A stretch of DNA of 50,621 nt from Anaeromyces robustus (GCA_002104895.1 MCFG01000377.1:15001-65621); one strand, 5' to 3'. Positions 13,380 to 26,742 are shown, counted from the stretch's first letter. The notes: generated from the sequence alone by a model not told the origin. Numbers and translations are program-made.

Positions 13380-13583
13380 AAATAAACTAAAGAAATATTT
13401 AATTAAAATCTATTAATAGAATAAAATTACTAAATGAAGTGATTTTTATTCAAAAATAATAAATAATTGAAATAAACTTAAATTATTAAATATTAAATAT
13501 TAAATAAAATAAAATAAATCAAATCAAAATAAAATTTAAATAAAAACAAAATAAATTTTAATAAAATAATTTTAGAAACCAAA

Positions 13584-14857
13584 ATGAAATTATTTAATTT
13601 ATTTGTTTTAACTATTATTTCAATAACGGCAGTTTTTGCAGCTGAAGATTATGAAGTAACTTATTATGGTTGTCCAGGTGAATGTAGTACTCAAAGACAT
13701 GCTTCTTGTGGTGTTAAAACATATCCGCTTGACAGCGGAGGTACAAAATATTTCTGTGCTATTGTAAGTTTTTATAATTTGATATTTAAATATGTATATT
13801 TTTTTATTATATATTCGTAATAATCAAAATAAATAATAATTAATTTTATATTAAAATAAATTATTATTTCAAATGAATATTAAAATATTAATAAAGAGTA
13901 CAAAATTATCACATTATGAAAAATACTGTAGTAAACATGTTGTACTTATGCTCACTGATGGTAGTAAAAGAATGCGTAAGTATTTTATATTATATTCAAA
14001 AAAAGAAAAAAATATATATAAATATATGTATATATATAAATAATAATTATTATCATATATAATATTAATAATATATATATATTTTATTTTTATTTTTATT
14101 TTTATTTTTCTTTATATTTTATATTTTAACAGTCAATGTAAAAGTTGCAGATACTTGTGGTAATTGTGATAGATATCATATTGATTTATCATCATATTCA
14201 TTTGGAGATATATTAGAAATGGATAAAGGTGAAGCTGAAATTGTTTTTGGTATTTATGATGATGATGGTAGTAAAATGTTAGGTCCAATTTATAGACATC
14301 TTCCATCATCTAAGTTTGGTTTATCAGAAGACGCTTTCAAAGCTGCTTTTGATGCCAATGCTAAAAGAATGGTTAAAGGACATGAAAATAAAAGTGATTT
14401 TAATGCTTCAGAAACTGGTGCCGTTACCACTACCACCACTACTACTATCGTTTTTACTACTATTTCAGGTGTAGCTACTCCAACTTTATTAAATAATGGT
14501 ACCATAGTAGATACCCCTAATAATTCTACTACTAAGAGTGTACCAAAGAAACCAGAAGAAAAGAAACCAGAAGACAAGAAAACTACTACAGTACCTCAAG
14601 TTGTTAAGGAAGAGGAGGATGATGGTGAAACTCCAACAGTTGGAATTATTACTGCTTTAGGTGGTGGTATTCTTGGTGCTGCTGGAATTGGTTTACTTAT
14701 AATGAAGAAGAGAAGTCCAGGTACTTATGAAGATATGAAACAAAAATTCCCAGAAGCTTTCAATCAAGTTAAAAGAGGACTTACTCGTAGAGCTACTTCA
14801 CTTAAGAGAAGTGTTACTAGAAGACCAGCTCCAGCTCCAGTTTCAACTGAAGTTTAA
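13584..14857 (+). CDS. expansin-like (DPBB) membrane-anchored protein, gene B
   Basis: Three exons (13584-13763, 13897-13975, 14133-14857) give 327 residues, the shortest intact member. Signal peptide 1-19 (..AVFA|AEDYEV). The barrel has VTYYGCPGEC, YFCAI, YCSKHVVLMLTDGSKRM, VADTCGNC and RYHIDLSSYSF. A Thr run, then KKPEEKKPEDKK and an acidic EEEDDGE, form the linker. The transmembrane helix is at about 256-277 (VGIITALGGGILGAAGIGLLIM), with a small-residue GGG...GAAG face. The cytosolic tail KKRSPGTYEDMKQKFPEAF...RRATS is nearly identical to that of gene A. Both introns lie at the same codon positions as in gene A, so the two are paralogues. Role as for gene A (inference). The short linker lacks the repeat expansions of D and E. 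Confidence 0.88.
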
Positions 14858-14929
14858 ATTCCCGCATCAGCTTTTAGTACTTATGAAGATATTTTAATAA
14901 AACCATAATTAAAATTTATATATATATAT

Positions 14930-15545
14930 ATAAATATAAATAATAAAAATATATATATAAATGATAAGAGTATAAAATTTATTAAAAAAATAACACTCAT
15001 CAAATACATAATTATTATATAATAGAATTAATAAAGGAAAATAAAAAAGACTTTTTTTCTTTTCTTTATTAAAATTCTATTAACAAACATAAGTTATTTT
15101 TTTTTATTCTTAATAATAATTTATTAAAATTTTATCTATCCTTTTTTTTTATCTAATTTTTGATTTTTAAAGGAAATTTATATATATATTTTTACATATA
15201 AACTCTTTAATATATTAAATAATTTTTTTAATATATATATCATTTTAGAAAAATATAATTATTCAAATGAAAAAAAAAAAAATAACACTCATCAAATTAT
15301 CCATATACATAATTATAATTAAATAATAGAATTAGTAAAGGAAAATAAAAAAAGAAAAAAACATATATTTTTCTTTATTTAAATTCTATTAATAAGAATA
15401 AGTTATTTTTTTTTATTCTTAATAATTTATTAAAATTATTTCTATCCTTTTTTTTTTGTTTATATATATATATTTTACAATATACACCCTTTTATATTAA
15501 TTAAAAATATATTTTTTTTAATATAGCTTCTTAGAAAAATGTATT
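14930..15545. repeat. about 295-bp tandem duplication 3' of gene B
   Basis: The block from AATAACACTCATCAAAT (14985) through TAATAGAATTAATAAAGGAAAA, AATTCTATTAA, AAGTTATTTTTTTTTATTCTT and CTATCCTTTTTTTT recurs from 15280 in the same order with modest divergence. It lies just downstream of the gene B stop, so it may duplicate the 3' untranslated/terminator region. No coding content. Confidence 0.75.
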
Positions 15546-15802
15546 TATTTAAATGAAAAAAAGAAAAAAATAATTTTTTTTTATTGAAACATTTAAATAC
15601 ACAACAAATAACAAATAAGTAAGCAAACCAACAAACAAGCAAATAAACAAACAAACAAATAAAATAAATGTGAAAAAAAAAAATAATTAAATATTTTTAC
15701 AATATAATCATAAATAATAATAAAAATAAGTATAATATTAATATTTTAATATATTTATTAAAATAAAATAAAATAAAATAAAATAAAATATCATAAAATA
15801 AA

Positions 15803-15838
<36 letters not shown>

Positions 15839-16949
15839 AAATTAAAGAAGAATTTTTTTTTTTTTTAAAAAAAAAAAAAGGATGTAAGTAATAATAATAA
15901 TAATAATAATAATAATATTAAAGAAAATCGAAATAAAATTATATTTTTTATCATTTGATATGATGAAATTATAATTATATTTATTTATTAATTATTATTA
16001 CTATCCTTTTTATATATTCATTTAGTTTTTTATTTTTTACTTTTTTTTTTCTTTTTTTTTAAATATTATATCATTTTTTTTTTTAGTTTCTTTATTTAAT
16101 AAATATTTTTATTTTCAAAATATTTATATAAAAAAAGAATTCAAAAATATTTTAATAAAAAATAAAAATAAATAAAAAAAAAAAAGAAATATTTTTTTTT
16201 AAAAAAAAAGACAAAAAAGAAAAAAGAAAATTAATAAATATTATTAAAGTGTTCTATTATTTTTTTTTTTTTTTTAGTTACTTAATTCTACTCTAAAATA
16301 TTCGAGAAAGCAATTATTAATAAATATTTTTTTTTATATTCAATTATATAATATTTCATTTATTTATTTATTTATTTATTAATCAAAACAAAACAAAAAC
16401 AAAAACTTTAAATCTTAAAGTTTTTTATATTATATAAAAAAGAAAATGTCAACTAATTTTTTTTTTTTTTTCTTACTTTAATTAATATATATAAAATGTA
16501 TATACAAAAAATGTGTCATGAATCATAAAAAAAAAAAAAAATTAGGTGTTGTATTAATAATATATGTAACAATATATTTAATCATATAATAAAGTTTTAT
16601 TAAAAGTTTCAAATGATTCATCCTATAAATTTTAAATTTAATTAAATGTATTATCTATTTAATTTATTATTTGTAATTTATTTTTATTTTTATTTGTAAT
16701 TTATTTAAATAAAATTTAAGTAGTTTATATAATGTTTTTTTCTTTATTTTTTACTAAAAATGAATGAAAAAAAAAGGAAAGAAGGAAGGAATTATTTTTT
16801 TTAAAAGAAATGCTATTTAATATTTAATTATTAATAATTCAATAAGTTTTATTTATTTAGTTATTTTAATAATACCTTTAAAATTTTATAATTATTATTA
16901 TTAAATTTTTTAATTATTATTAATAAAAATGTTTCATACTTTTTATGTT

Positions 16950-16981
<32 letters not shown>

Positions 16982-17130
16982 TTTGTTTTTAATTACAATA
17001 ATTTTAAAATTTATTTTAATATTTTTTATTACTTTTTTTAGTTAAATTTAATAAAAGAATAATAAAATTTTATATACAAAATAAATTTTGTAATTAATCT
17101 TTTTATTTTTTTTTATTAATAGATCATTCC

Positions 17131-17161
<31 letters not shown>

Positions 17162-17520
17162 TAAAAAATGAAAATTAAACTTTATTAATAAAAAAATAAA
17201 GTTTAATTTTTTTTTCTAAGAAAAAAAAAAAAAAAAACAAAAAACAAAAAATAAATAGAATTAATAAAAAGATAAAAAATATTATTAATAAATAAAAAAT
17301 AAGAATTAAATAATAATAATTATTAAAATAAAATTAAAAAAAAATATAATAAAACATAAATATTTTATTAAAAAATAAATAATAAAAACTATATCTTTAT
17401 TATTTTGGTTTTTTTATTATTGTTAGATTTAAATAATATATATTTAATATATAATATAAAGATATATAATTGATATAATTATTTCTTTAAATTTGCTAAT
17501 TGTAGTTTTTTAATTATAAT
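15546..17520. other. gene-free A/T spacer before pseudogene C
   Basis: Long homopolymers (about 15800-15835 A; 16945-16976 T; 17140-17160 T), an AAAAT run near 15765-15800 and an AAT microsatellite near 15893-15916. No promoter like those of the A, B, D, E and G genes is recognisable directly upstream of pseudogene C. Confidence 0.6.
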
Positions 17521-17523
17521 AAA

Positions 17524-18930
17524 ATAAGAAATTTTTATACATTTTATTTATTATTCTTGTAAGTGTTGTTTTTTTCTAGTGCTAGAAATTATCAAGTAAT
17601 TCATTATGGTTGTCCACCTGAATATGAAGCCCAAGTTGAACCAGAATGTGATATAGATATATAATACATTTATTTTATCATTATAACATATATATATTTA
17701 GAGTAAAAAATTATCTAACTATAAGCGTTATTTTGTTATAAACATATTATTGTTATGGTTACCAATAAAACCAAAAAAAATGGATATATATATTCAATTT
17801 TTTTTATCTTCTTTATAATTAATTAATGATATGAAAAATTATATAATCTTATTACATATCAATTAAAGTTTTTTTATTTTTTATTCATTCTAACATATTA
17901 TTTGAAATATGAATTATTTATTTTTGTAATAATAATTTAATTTTTTTTATTTTTGTAATAATAATTTAATTTATAATATTAAAATTAATTTTGAATATTA
18001 TAATTAATAATTTTATTTTTATAATAAAAAAAATTAAAATTAGTAAATGTTAAAGTTGTTAATTCTTGTGAAAAATATAAAAAGTTTATAATATCGATTT
18101 ATCTCATCATGTTTTTTGAAAACTTACAAGTTTAAATGACGGTATCGCTTATGTTATTTGTTATTTGGGATATTTACGATTCTAGTGGTTAAAATGTTTT
18201 AAGGTCCAATTTATAATAATATTAGTATTACTGCCTTTAGTGTTGGTTTATTAAATGATGCTTTTGTTTCTACTTTTGATGTTAATGCTAGCAAATTAGT
18301 TAAAAGTGATAGTTCTGAAGATGCATTTTCTGCATCTTGATGCTATTGGTGCTAATACAGTTACAACAACAACAATAGCAACAACAACAACAACTACTAC
18401 TACTACTATTACTACTACAATAGTTACTACAAGTATTACTTTATTACCATCAGTAACTATAGGAAATGTAACGTAACAAAGAGTATTAAAACTACTGCAA
18501 AGTCTATTACAGCAAAACCAACTACAGTAATTCAAGCTATTAAGGAAAATACTAATAATAATAATAAAAATACTAAAGTTCATGTTGGTGGTTTAGTTAC
18601 AGCTAAATGATAAAAATACTAAAGTTCATGTTGGTGGTTTAGTTACAGCTAAATGATAAAAATACTAAAGTTCATATTGGTGGTTTAGTTACAGCTAGAG
18701 TTGGTACTGCTGTTCTTGGTGTTGCCGGAATTGGTTTATTAATTATAAAAAATAGAAGTCCAGGTACTTATAATGATATGAAACAAAAATTCCCAGAAAC
18801 TTTTAGTCAAGTTAAAAGAGAACTTACTCGTGAAGCTACTTCAATTAAAAGAAGAGTTACTAGAAAAATACCAAAATACTACTACTACTACTACTAAAAA
18901 TGTTGAAGTTGTAGCAGAAGCTGAAAGTAT
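17524..18930 (+). pseudogene. decayed expansin-like family member, pseudogene C
   Basis: Recognisable in order: a signal-peptide-like stretch with a stop and no ATG, then SARNYQVIHYGCPPEYEAQVEPEC (17578-17660), the exon-2 counterpart (17701-17790, SKKLSNYKRYF...), the exon-3 start (about 18044, VNVKVVNSCE), and fragments of the downstream domain with frame breaks (18130-18310). A Thr-rich linker follows (18360-18430), then the transmembrane segment (18690-18750) and tail (18755-18897, SPGTYNDMKQKFPETFSQVKR). Two cysteines of the conserved set are already lost (PPEY for NEC; EKYKK for SSC). Intron positions match genes A and B, so it belongs to the two-intron group. At least six disruptions are visible, and a 46-bp segment is triplicated just before the transmembrane part. 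Clearly non-functional. Confidence 0.88.
18566..18703. repeat. 46-bp tandem triplication inside pseudogene C
   Basis: Three consecutive 46-bp units at 18566-18611, 18612-18657 and 18658-18703. Each carries TACTAAAGTTCATGTTGG and GGTTTAGTTACAGCTA. The first two are identical; the third has one change and then runs into the transmembrane-coding part. The unit contains an in-frame stop (TGATAA), so it arose after, or together with, loss of function. Confidence 0.9.
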
Positions 18931-19548
18931 TATATATATAAGATATTTATAATATTTTTATATATAATATATAAGAGTAAATATTAAAAATAGTAGTAAT
19001 AATAATAAAAAAAAAAAAAAGTAAAGTAATATATATCAAAATATAAATATAATATGATATAATATAATATAATAATTTAATATATCTGTTAATTATTTTC
19101 ATAATGTTAAATATTTTTTGTTAAAATAAATATACATCTATATTTATTTATTTTAAGAAATAATAAAGTTAAGATATAATTTATGAAACAATAATCTACA
19201 GAATAAAAATAAATAAATAAATATATATATATATATATATAAAACATACCAAAAAATATAACTATTTATAAAAATATTCGTTATTATCTTAAAACTTTGT
19301 TACCATTGAAATTTTATTTGTAAAATAACTGTAAATATATATATATATATATTTCTTTTTACAAACAAAATAAACTTAATATTAATGATAATAATCTATA
19401 TAATATACAGAACAAAAGAATAAAAAAGATTATATTCTATTTATAATGATATATATAATCTTAATAAGAATTACGTTCTTTCAAAATATTTTATATTATG
19501 TTTAATTTATATATATATATAATTGTAATTATAATAATAAAAATGATA

Positions 19549-19626
<78 letters not shown>

Positions 19627-19839
19627 TTACTATAATAATATTGTATAAACATAATAAACATATTTATATATATTTAATTCGTAATTGTTTCCATTATTAT
19701 TATTAGTATGTGAAAAAATAAATTTTAAGATAAATAATTATATATATATATATTTATTTTAACAAAAACGATTAATTTAATAATAATATTAAATGAAATA
19801 ATATTCAGAATGAAAAATGATTATATTTATAAGATATAT

Positions 19840-19969
19840 ATTGAAATTTATAATAATATTTATAATCTTAGTTGAGAGAAGATTATTTTAAAAATTTATT
19901 ATGTATTGAAATTTATAATAATATTTATAATCTTAGTTGAGAGAAGATTATTTTAAAAATTTATTATGT
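19840..19969. repeat. perfect 65-bp tandem duplication
   Basis: Units 19840-19904 and 19905-19969 are identical by eye, each containing ATAATCTTAGTTGAGAGAAG. Perfect identity suggests a recent event. Non-coding. Confidence 0.9.
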
Positions 19970-20156
19970 AATTTATTATATATCTATATATATATTTCAT
20001 TATTGAGCAAAATATTATTATTGAAATAAAAATATATAAATATATAAATAATATCACAATAATTATAAAGAATTTCTTTTTATTTTGTAATTTTCTTTAA
20101 AATATATATAACATTTTTTCTTTTTTTTTTATATATATATAAGAATAATGTTATTA

Positions 20157-20744
20157 TTATACGATTATTTTTACTATGTATAAAAAAATATAGTATAATA
20201 GTATATAGTAATATCACTAATAATTTATAATTCATAATTAATAATTTATAATTAATAATAAAAGATAATAATGACCATGAGATGATATATTAAACAATAT
20301 ATTATCACACTATAAAAGTTTTAAAAAATATTTCATTGTTGTTTTTTCTTCTTCTTTTTTTTTTTTTTTTTGTTTTTTTTTTTTTTTGTTTTTTGTTTTT
20401 TGTTTTTTGTTTTGTTTTCTTTTCAAAGAATTCCTTTTAATATTGTAATTTTTTTTTAAAAAAATACATATATATAAATAACAATTTTTCTTTTTTAAAA
20501 CAATTATTTTTACTATGTATAAAATAATAATAGTATTATACGATTATTTTTACTATGTATAAAATAATAATAGTATTATACGATTATTTTTACTATGTAT
20601 AAAAAAATATAGTGTAATAGTAATATAGTAATAATACTAATAATTTGTAATTCATAATTAATAATTTATAATTAATTAATAATAAAAGATAATAATGATA
20701 ATAAGATGATATATTAAACAATTATATTATCATACAATAAAAGT
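20157..20744. repeat. direct duplication (about 165 bp) with internal 40-bp tandem units
   Basis: The segment 20157-20320, beginning TTATACGATTATTTTTACTA and containing AAAGATAATAATGA and GATGATATATTAAACAA, recurs at 20576-20744 with small changes. Its first part is further amplified as a 40-bp tandem repeat (20503-20542, 20543-20582 and a partial third unit). Non-coding. Confidence 0.8.
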
Positions 20745-21911
20745 TTCAAAATAAAATAAAAAATTTCATTATTATTTTTTTTTTATTTTGAAAAGAAAAA
20801 AAAAATAATTATCTACCTATTATTTATCATTAATAATTATTTATTATTATTAGTACTTTCAAAATATAATTGTCTATATATATATATTCATGTATATATA
20901 ATCTATTATTATATTTTTATTTTAGAATATTATTTATAAATATAATAGTAAAATGAAATATAATATATAAAACAATGCAATTAATGTTGAATAGAAAATA
21001 TTTAAAAAAAAAGGAAAAAAAAAAAAAAAAGAAAACGATAATAAACTTAAATCAAAGCAAACAAAATTAAAAAACAAAAATTAATAATAATAAAAAAAAG
21101 AAAATGAAATTAATGTATTCTATAATATTAATAATTTGTTATAAAATATTCAATATTATAAAACACTAGATTTGGATTATTATATAAATATAATAAGTAT
21201 CAGTATTAGGAATAACACTATTAGAACTAGGCTTTGGTTTTTGCTATAGTTTCAATTATACCACACCTTTTATGATATATATTTTTTCTATTTATTATAA
21301 ATAATTTTATAATTAATAAATTATCTATTTTTTTTTTAGAATATATATATATATAAGATTATTAAAAAAGATTATTTATCGTTATAAAAAAAAAAGAATT
21401 GGAATTACTAATTTATCAAGGATTAGTCTTAAAATATAAGAATAAAACGCTAATAATTAATTATATTTAATCATAGTTATATACAATATATAATAATAAT
21501 AGTATATTAATAAATATTTTTTTTTCATATATTATTTTTTCACATTTTATTATTTAAACAGTTATTATTTTATAAATATACAACAATTAAACATTATTAT
21601 TAAAGGTCATCAAAAGTTATAATTTCACTGCCACTATAACTATTAGGAGGAATAAAAAGGAGTAAAAAAAAAAAATCTTTAGATGTTAAATATTTATAAA
21701 ATATACAATTTCTAAAGAATGTTGCCAAAAATTTTGTGTTACCTGTGTGATTTTTAAAATTTATATGCTAACTTCTATATTGGTTAAGTAATTATTTATT
21801 TATTTATTGATAACTTGTCACTTTTAACAAATACTAATTTGATTTGTGTTGATATATATTATAATAATTAATAATAATAATAAATAATAATTATAATAAT
21901 ATTAAATAATT

Positions 21912-21961
<50 letters not shown>

Positions 21962-22006
21962 TATTAATAATAATTAATAATAATAATTAATAAAATAATA
22001 AATAAT

Positions 22007-22049
<43 letters not shown>

Positions 22050-23293
22050 TAATAACATAATATAATCATAATAATATAATATAATCATGTAACTGTGGTG
22101 CTTCTTTGTACTAATTATTATAATAATATTATATGATAATAAATAATAATTAAATAAACAAACAATTAAATAAACAGAAAAACAAAACAAACAAATAAAT
22201 AAATAAATTAAATAAAGTTAAAAAATAAATGAATAAATAAATATAAAATAAATAAATAGATAAATAGATAAATAAATAGATTTTATTTATTCTACCAATA
22301 TTTTATATATATTAAAATATCGGAAATAGAATTCAATTACAATTAATAGTTTTTTTATATATGTTAAAAATTTTTTTGTAATTTAATGTACATAATTTAT
22401 AATAAACATTTGTACTAATAACATTCTTTTAAATTATATTATTATTATTAATATTTTATTTCTATGAAATATAATACATAATAATAATAATAAAAAACAG
22501 ATATAACATAATAAAATGTTTTTTTTTTTTTTTTTTTATTTTTTAAATTAGCCGATAATTAGTAATTACGGAATAAAATATAAATTAAAATATAAATTAA
22601 AATAATATAATTTAAAGTATTAGAAACAATTAATTATTTTGTATTTAAATGGTTTATGAACATTATGAATAATAATTATGTAATAATTTTATATTATTTT
22701 ATATTAAATTGTAGATAATAAATGTACAAAAGATAATTATGATAAAATGATATGATATTTTATTATATTATAAATAATTTTAGTATGATTTGTAATGCAT
22801 ATTAATAAATAATAATATATTTTCATAATATATTTATGTAATTTATAATGCATAAATTGTAATAATAATATTATTAATTATAATACATAAAAAAGTTTTT
22901 TCTGCTTCATAAAAAAAAAATTTTTTTTTAAAAAATAGCAATTAAACCATTATTAAAAAAGTTTTATAAAAACATATTATAGAGTATTTGAAATTATTTT
23001 AATAAAAATAAAATTATTAATAAGAATTATTCAATTAATATTCAATTATTCATTTTAATAATAATATTATTAATATTTATATGAATCATAATATCATAAT
23101 ATCATAAACACTAAAATATATATTATAAAATTAATAAACAACTACAATAACAATAATAAATAAATAAATAAATAAATAAATAAATATATATATATATAAA
23201 TAATTAATTAAATAATAAGTAATATACAAAAGCCAAAATTGTGTTTTTCTTTATTTGGTTTTGTTTCTTTTTTTTTTTTTTTTTTTAATTAGT

Positions 23294-23305
23294 CTTAAAA
23301 AAGAT
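23294..23305. repeat. target-site duplication, left side of retroelement S1
   Basis: CTTAAAAAAGAT, repeated exactly at 23705-23716 on the other side of the element. This is the typical signature of target-primed insertion. Confidence 0.8.
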
Positions 23306-23704
23306 TTTTTTTTATAGACTTATCATGTGATTTTCACATGAATGTATCGGAATTAAATTCCCTGCCTTACCTTTTCGGCGTCGACGCCCTTGGTATATTC
23401 ATATATTTTACATTTGTACTTAAACCCTAACGCTAACTTAATAACGGGTCCAGTCTACAAGCCCCACATATGAATAGTAGTCACCAAGGAAACCGCCCAA
23501 TAATTTAGAGCCGCACCCCACATTATTAGACTTAAAGATCTACTCATATACTTATATTATTTAATGAGGCGTGAGTAGCTACGCCTCAAATACTATACCT
23601 GTGCACTACCTTGCCACAGTGTAAAACCCGTGAAGGAGAAAACCACTTGTGCTTAGGGTAGATGCGGTGTCGATCCAGAAGCCTTATGTATGCTAAGGAA
23701 ACGC
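23306..23704 (-). mobile_element. full-length SINE-like poly(A) retroelement S1
   Basis: A 399-bp block of far higher G+C than its surroundings, oriented on the minus strand. The 5' end is at 23704 (GCGTTTCCTTAGCATACATA) and a poly(A) tail, read as T at 23305-23313, is at the other end. It is bounded by a perfect 12-bp target-site duplication. No long reading frame. Inside: a hairpin GAGGCGT/ACGCCTC (about 23565-23587); a segment GGCGTCGACGCCGAAAAGG near the 3' end homologous to the LINE 3' end at 46580; and a terminal hairpin CATGTGA/TCACATG (23324-23340) about 10 nt before the tail. GGATCGACACC near the 5' end resembles a Pol III B box, but its position and the internal TTTT runs do not fit a tRNA-type head. 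It could equally be an internally deleted LINE derivative. A second copy is at 30848. Confidence 0.82.
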
Positions 23705-23716
23705 CTTAAAAAAGAT
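23705..23716. repeat. target-site duplication, right side of retroelement S1
   Basis: Exact copy of 23294-23305 (CTTAAAAAAGAT) abutting the 5' end of the minus-strand element. Confidence 0.8.
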
Positions 23717-26028
23717 AAATAAAGCAAAATAAAGTTATTATTACAATTAATCATAAAATAAAAATAAAGTTTTTATTTTAATTTTTTTTTTCATTATAAT
23801 AAATTAAATATGTACAAAAAAAGAAATTCTATATAATTAAAAGATTTATTTAATTAATAATTAAAATCTAACCAATAAAGGTTAATGATTAATTTAAAAT
23901 TATAAACTGTAAATATTATATTATTAAATTTGTACTTTTTTTTATTATTATTATTTTATTATTCACAAGTAATTTATTTAAATATTATATTTTTTATTCA
24001 TTTATATTTGTATTTATATTTATTATAAATATATTTGATTATTTTTTTACTTTTATCTCTAATTATATAATTCTGTTTAATTAATCAATTTTATATATAT
24101 AAAATTTTATCTTTTCCAATAAACAATAAACAAACAAACAAAAAAATAATAATAATATAGGTTTTTGGTGGCATCACAAAACTAATTTATTTATATGGAA
24201 TTTTAGATATTCCTATTTCTCATTTCTCATATAATTTTAAATATTTTGACTTCTAACAAATAAAAAATAATTTTCATATTATTTATTATCTTTTAGTTTA
24301 TTAGTAATACTTTTCATAAATATAAACATAAAAATAAACAGAAGTACATAATTCATTTTTGTAATTGTATAATTGTATTTAAAAAAAAAAAAGAATAATT
24401 TGAAAAAAAAAAGAATATTTTATATTTATATAATATATTAGATTTAGTATAATAATTTTGTTATATAACTTAATAATCATAAATATAGATTATATTTATG
24501 ATTATTATATTATAAATAATAATTTTTTTATTATTTATTATTACTATATAATATGAATGAGGATAATTTCAATTTTAAAAGGAAAAAAGAAAAAAGAAGA
24601 AAAAAAAAGAAAAACTAAATTAATATCATAATATATTATCTTTCTTATATATTATAAGAAAAAAAATATTAATAAATATAAATATATTATTATTTATAAT
24701 AATAATTAATATTGATATAATAAATATTAATATGATAATATAATGAAATAATATATTATAAATATATTCAAATATATTATTGTATTATATAGGCATTTAA
24801 TCATTGAATAAATTAATATAATATATTAGATATATATAATAAATAAAATTTTTTAAATTAAAATCAGTTGTTTTTTAATATATTGACAAAGCTTGGTATA
24901 CTTAAAAAAATTTGACAATTTATTAATTTAAACATTAATATCTTTATATTAATATTTATATATGGCGTATATTAAATATTCTATTACATTTATATATACA
25001 AAAAATGTAACAAAATTTCCATATATAGTAATTTAAAAAAGTTAAATTTTCGAATAATAATTAATTATATTAACATGACAAACAAAAAAAAAAGTTAATG
25101 ATATGAAGCAACCAAAAAAAAAAAATATAAATATTAGATATCGACAGTAATAGCAAATATATTCCTGATAAATTTTAATTTTTGAACATTATGAATACTT
25201 TATATTAATGTAATTAATCTATATAATATTATTTTATAATCACAATCATAATTTTAATAGAATACATAGATTTTCTTTATTAGAATAGAATTTTTATAGT
25301 TAATATTATCTTTTTTTATGTTCATTCATTAAAATGTAATATCTTATAATATAATATATTATAATATAATAATTTATTTATATATTCATTTATTTAAATT
25401 ATTAATTATATTAATATATAAGATATTATTAATATAAATTAAATTTAAATTATTATATTTATTAATATTAATATATTTATTAAATTTATATATTTCAATT
25501 AATTTAAAATATATTTGTTAAAATATTTTAGAATTTCTACATAAAATTAAATAATCAAGTTAATGATATGATAGAACCTTTTCAAAAAGAATGAATAATT
25601 AATATAATAATCTGAATCATTAATAACATCGCAAATATAAAGGATAAAGATTAATGATATTTCTTTTTACTATTATTAAAAATAATTAGTATGACTTTAA
25701 TTGTTTTTTTTTCTTGTAATCATTAATCAATACCAATTATTTTTTTAGAATTTAAAAGTAAACTTTTTTGAATATTCTTTACACAATAAAGAAATAAATT
25801 GTGTGGTTGTTTAATTAATGTTATTATTATTATATAATTAGATAATACTATTGTAATAATAATAATTATAATAACAATAAATAATAATAAAGATATTAGA
25901 TTATAATATAGATTATTATAGATTATAATGGATTATAATAAATAATATAATAATATAATAATTAATAAATAATAAAAGTATAAATTTTTAAAAAAAAATT
26001 TTTTTTTTACTATTAATGATTAATTAAA

Positions 26029-26059
<31 letters not shown>

Positions 26060-26469
26060 TTTATTAAACATTTTTATTATTAATTATTATTTATTTATAT
26101 AAGATAATTAATATTGTATTTTAGTACTAAGTCACGTATTATTATGCCCTATAATAAAATAAAATTTTTTGTGCAAAAATTTATTTTTTTTTTTAAAAAA
26201 GAGGTATTAATTTTTTTATTTTTCATTTATTATTTAATTTATAAATTAATAATTTCACAATGTTGTGTTACATAATTTTATATTCTTATATTATAATAAA
26301 TTATATATTATAATACATTATAATATATTGTAATTATATAAATGATTGTATTAAATCATTTCTAATATATTTAAAATTAATTGAAATGAATTTAATTAAA
26401 TTTAAATAATAATTATTATTCAAATTAATAAAAGAGAATGTAATAAAAAACATTTTTTTTTTTTTTTGA
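23717..26469. other. gene-free spacer upstream of gene D
   Basis: A/T-rich sequence with ATAT/TAAT runs. Nothing gene-like or transposon-like recognised, apart from the promoter at its right edge. Confidence 0.6.
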
Positions 26470-26505
26470 TATAAAAAGGATATAAATCCCTCATCCATAA
26501 TTAAT
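26470..26505 (+). promoter_or_regulatory. TATA box region of gene D
   Basis: TATAAAAAGGATATAAAT followed by CCCTCATCCATAA, 273 bp upstream of the ATG. As in the other members, a TATA element is followed within about 15 bp by a C/T-rich motif. Confidence 0.5.
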
Positions 26506-26742
26506 TAATAAAATAAACTAAAAAAGGACCTTTGTTTTAAAAAAAAAATCTATATATAATATTAAAAGTTATATTATTATTATTTTCGTTTTATAAATAC
26601 AATTGAAATTTTTTGTATAAATTTTTAATTGAAATTTCTTTTTTATTTATAAAACAAATAAAAAAAAAATAAAAATAATAAAGACAATTATTATTATTTA
26701 TAAATAGTATTTATATTATAACAATAATAAATAAATCTTGAA

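Larger units (their letters stand above)
18931..23293. other. 4.4-kb gene-free stretch rich in local duplications
   Basis: No gene. It contains AAT microsatellites (19553-19625; 21920-21958; 22010-22050), T/G simple sequence (about 20340-20420), and the 65-bp, 40-bp and about 165-bp duplications listed separately. A slightly less A/T-rich patch at 21195-21285 and 21605-21790 could be an old transposon or gene remnant, but I cannot assign it. Confidence 0.55.

Noticed and set aside
23420-23450. Telomere-like AAACCCTAACGCTAAC in S1
   Set aside because: A single imperfect occurrence inside a transposable element, also present in S2; not a telomere or interstitial array.
23660-23704. Pol III promoter (B box GGATCGACACC) at the head of S1
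   Set aside because: The match is good, but it lies only about 28 nt from the 5' end, no properly spaced A box is clear, and internal TTTT runs would stop Pol III. Not claimed as a tRNA-derived SINE.
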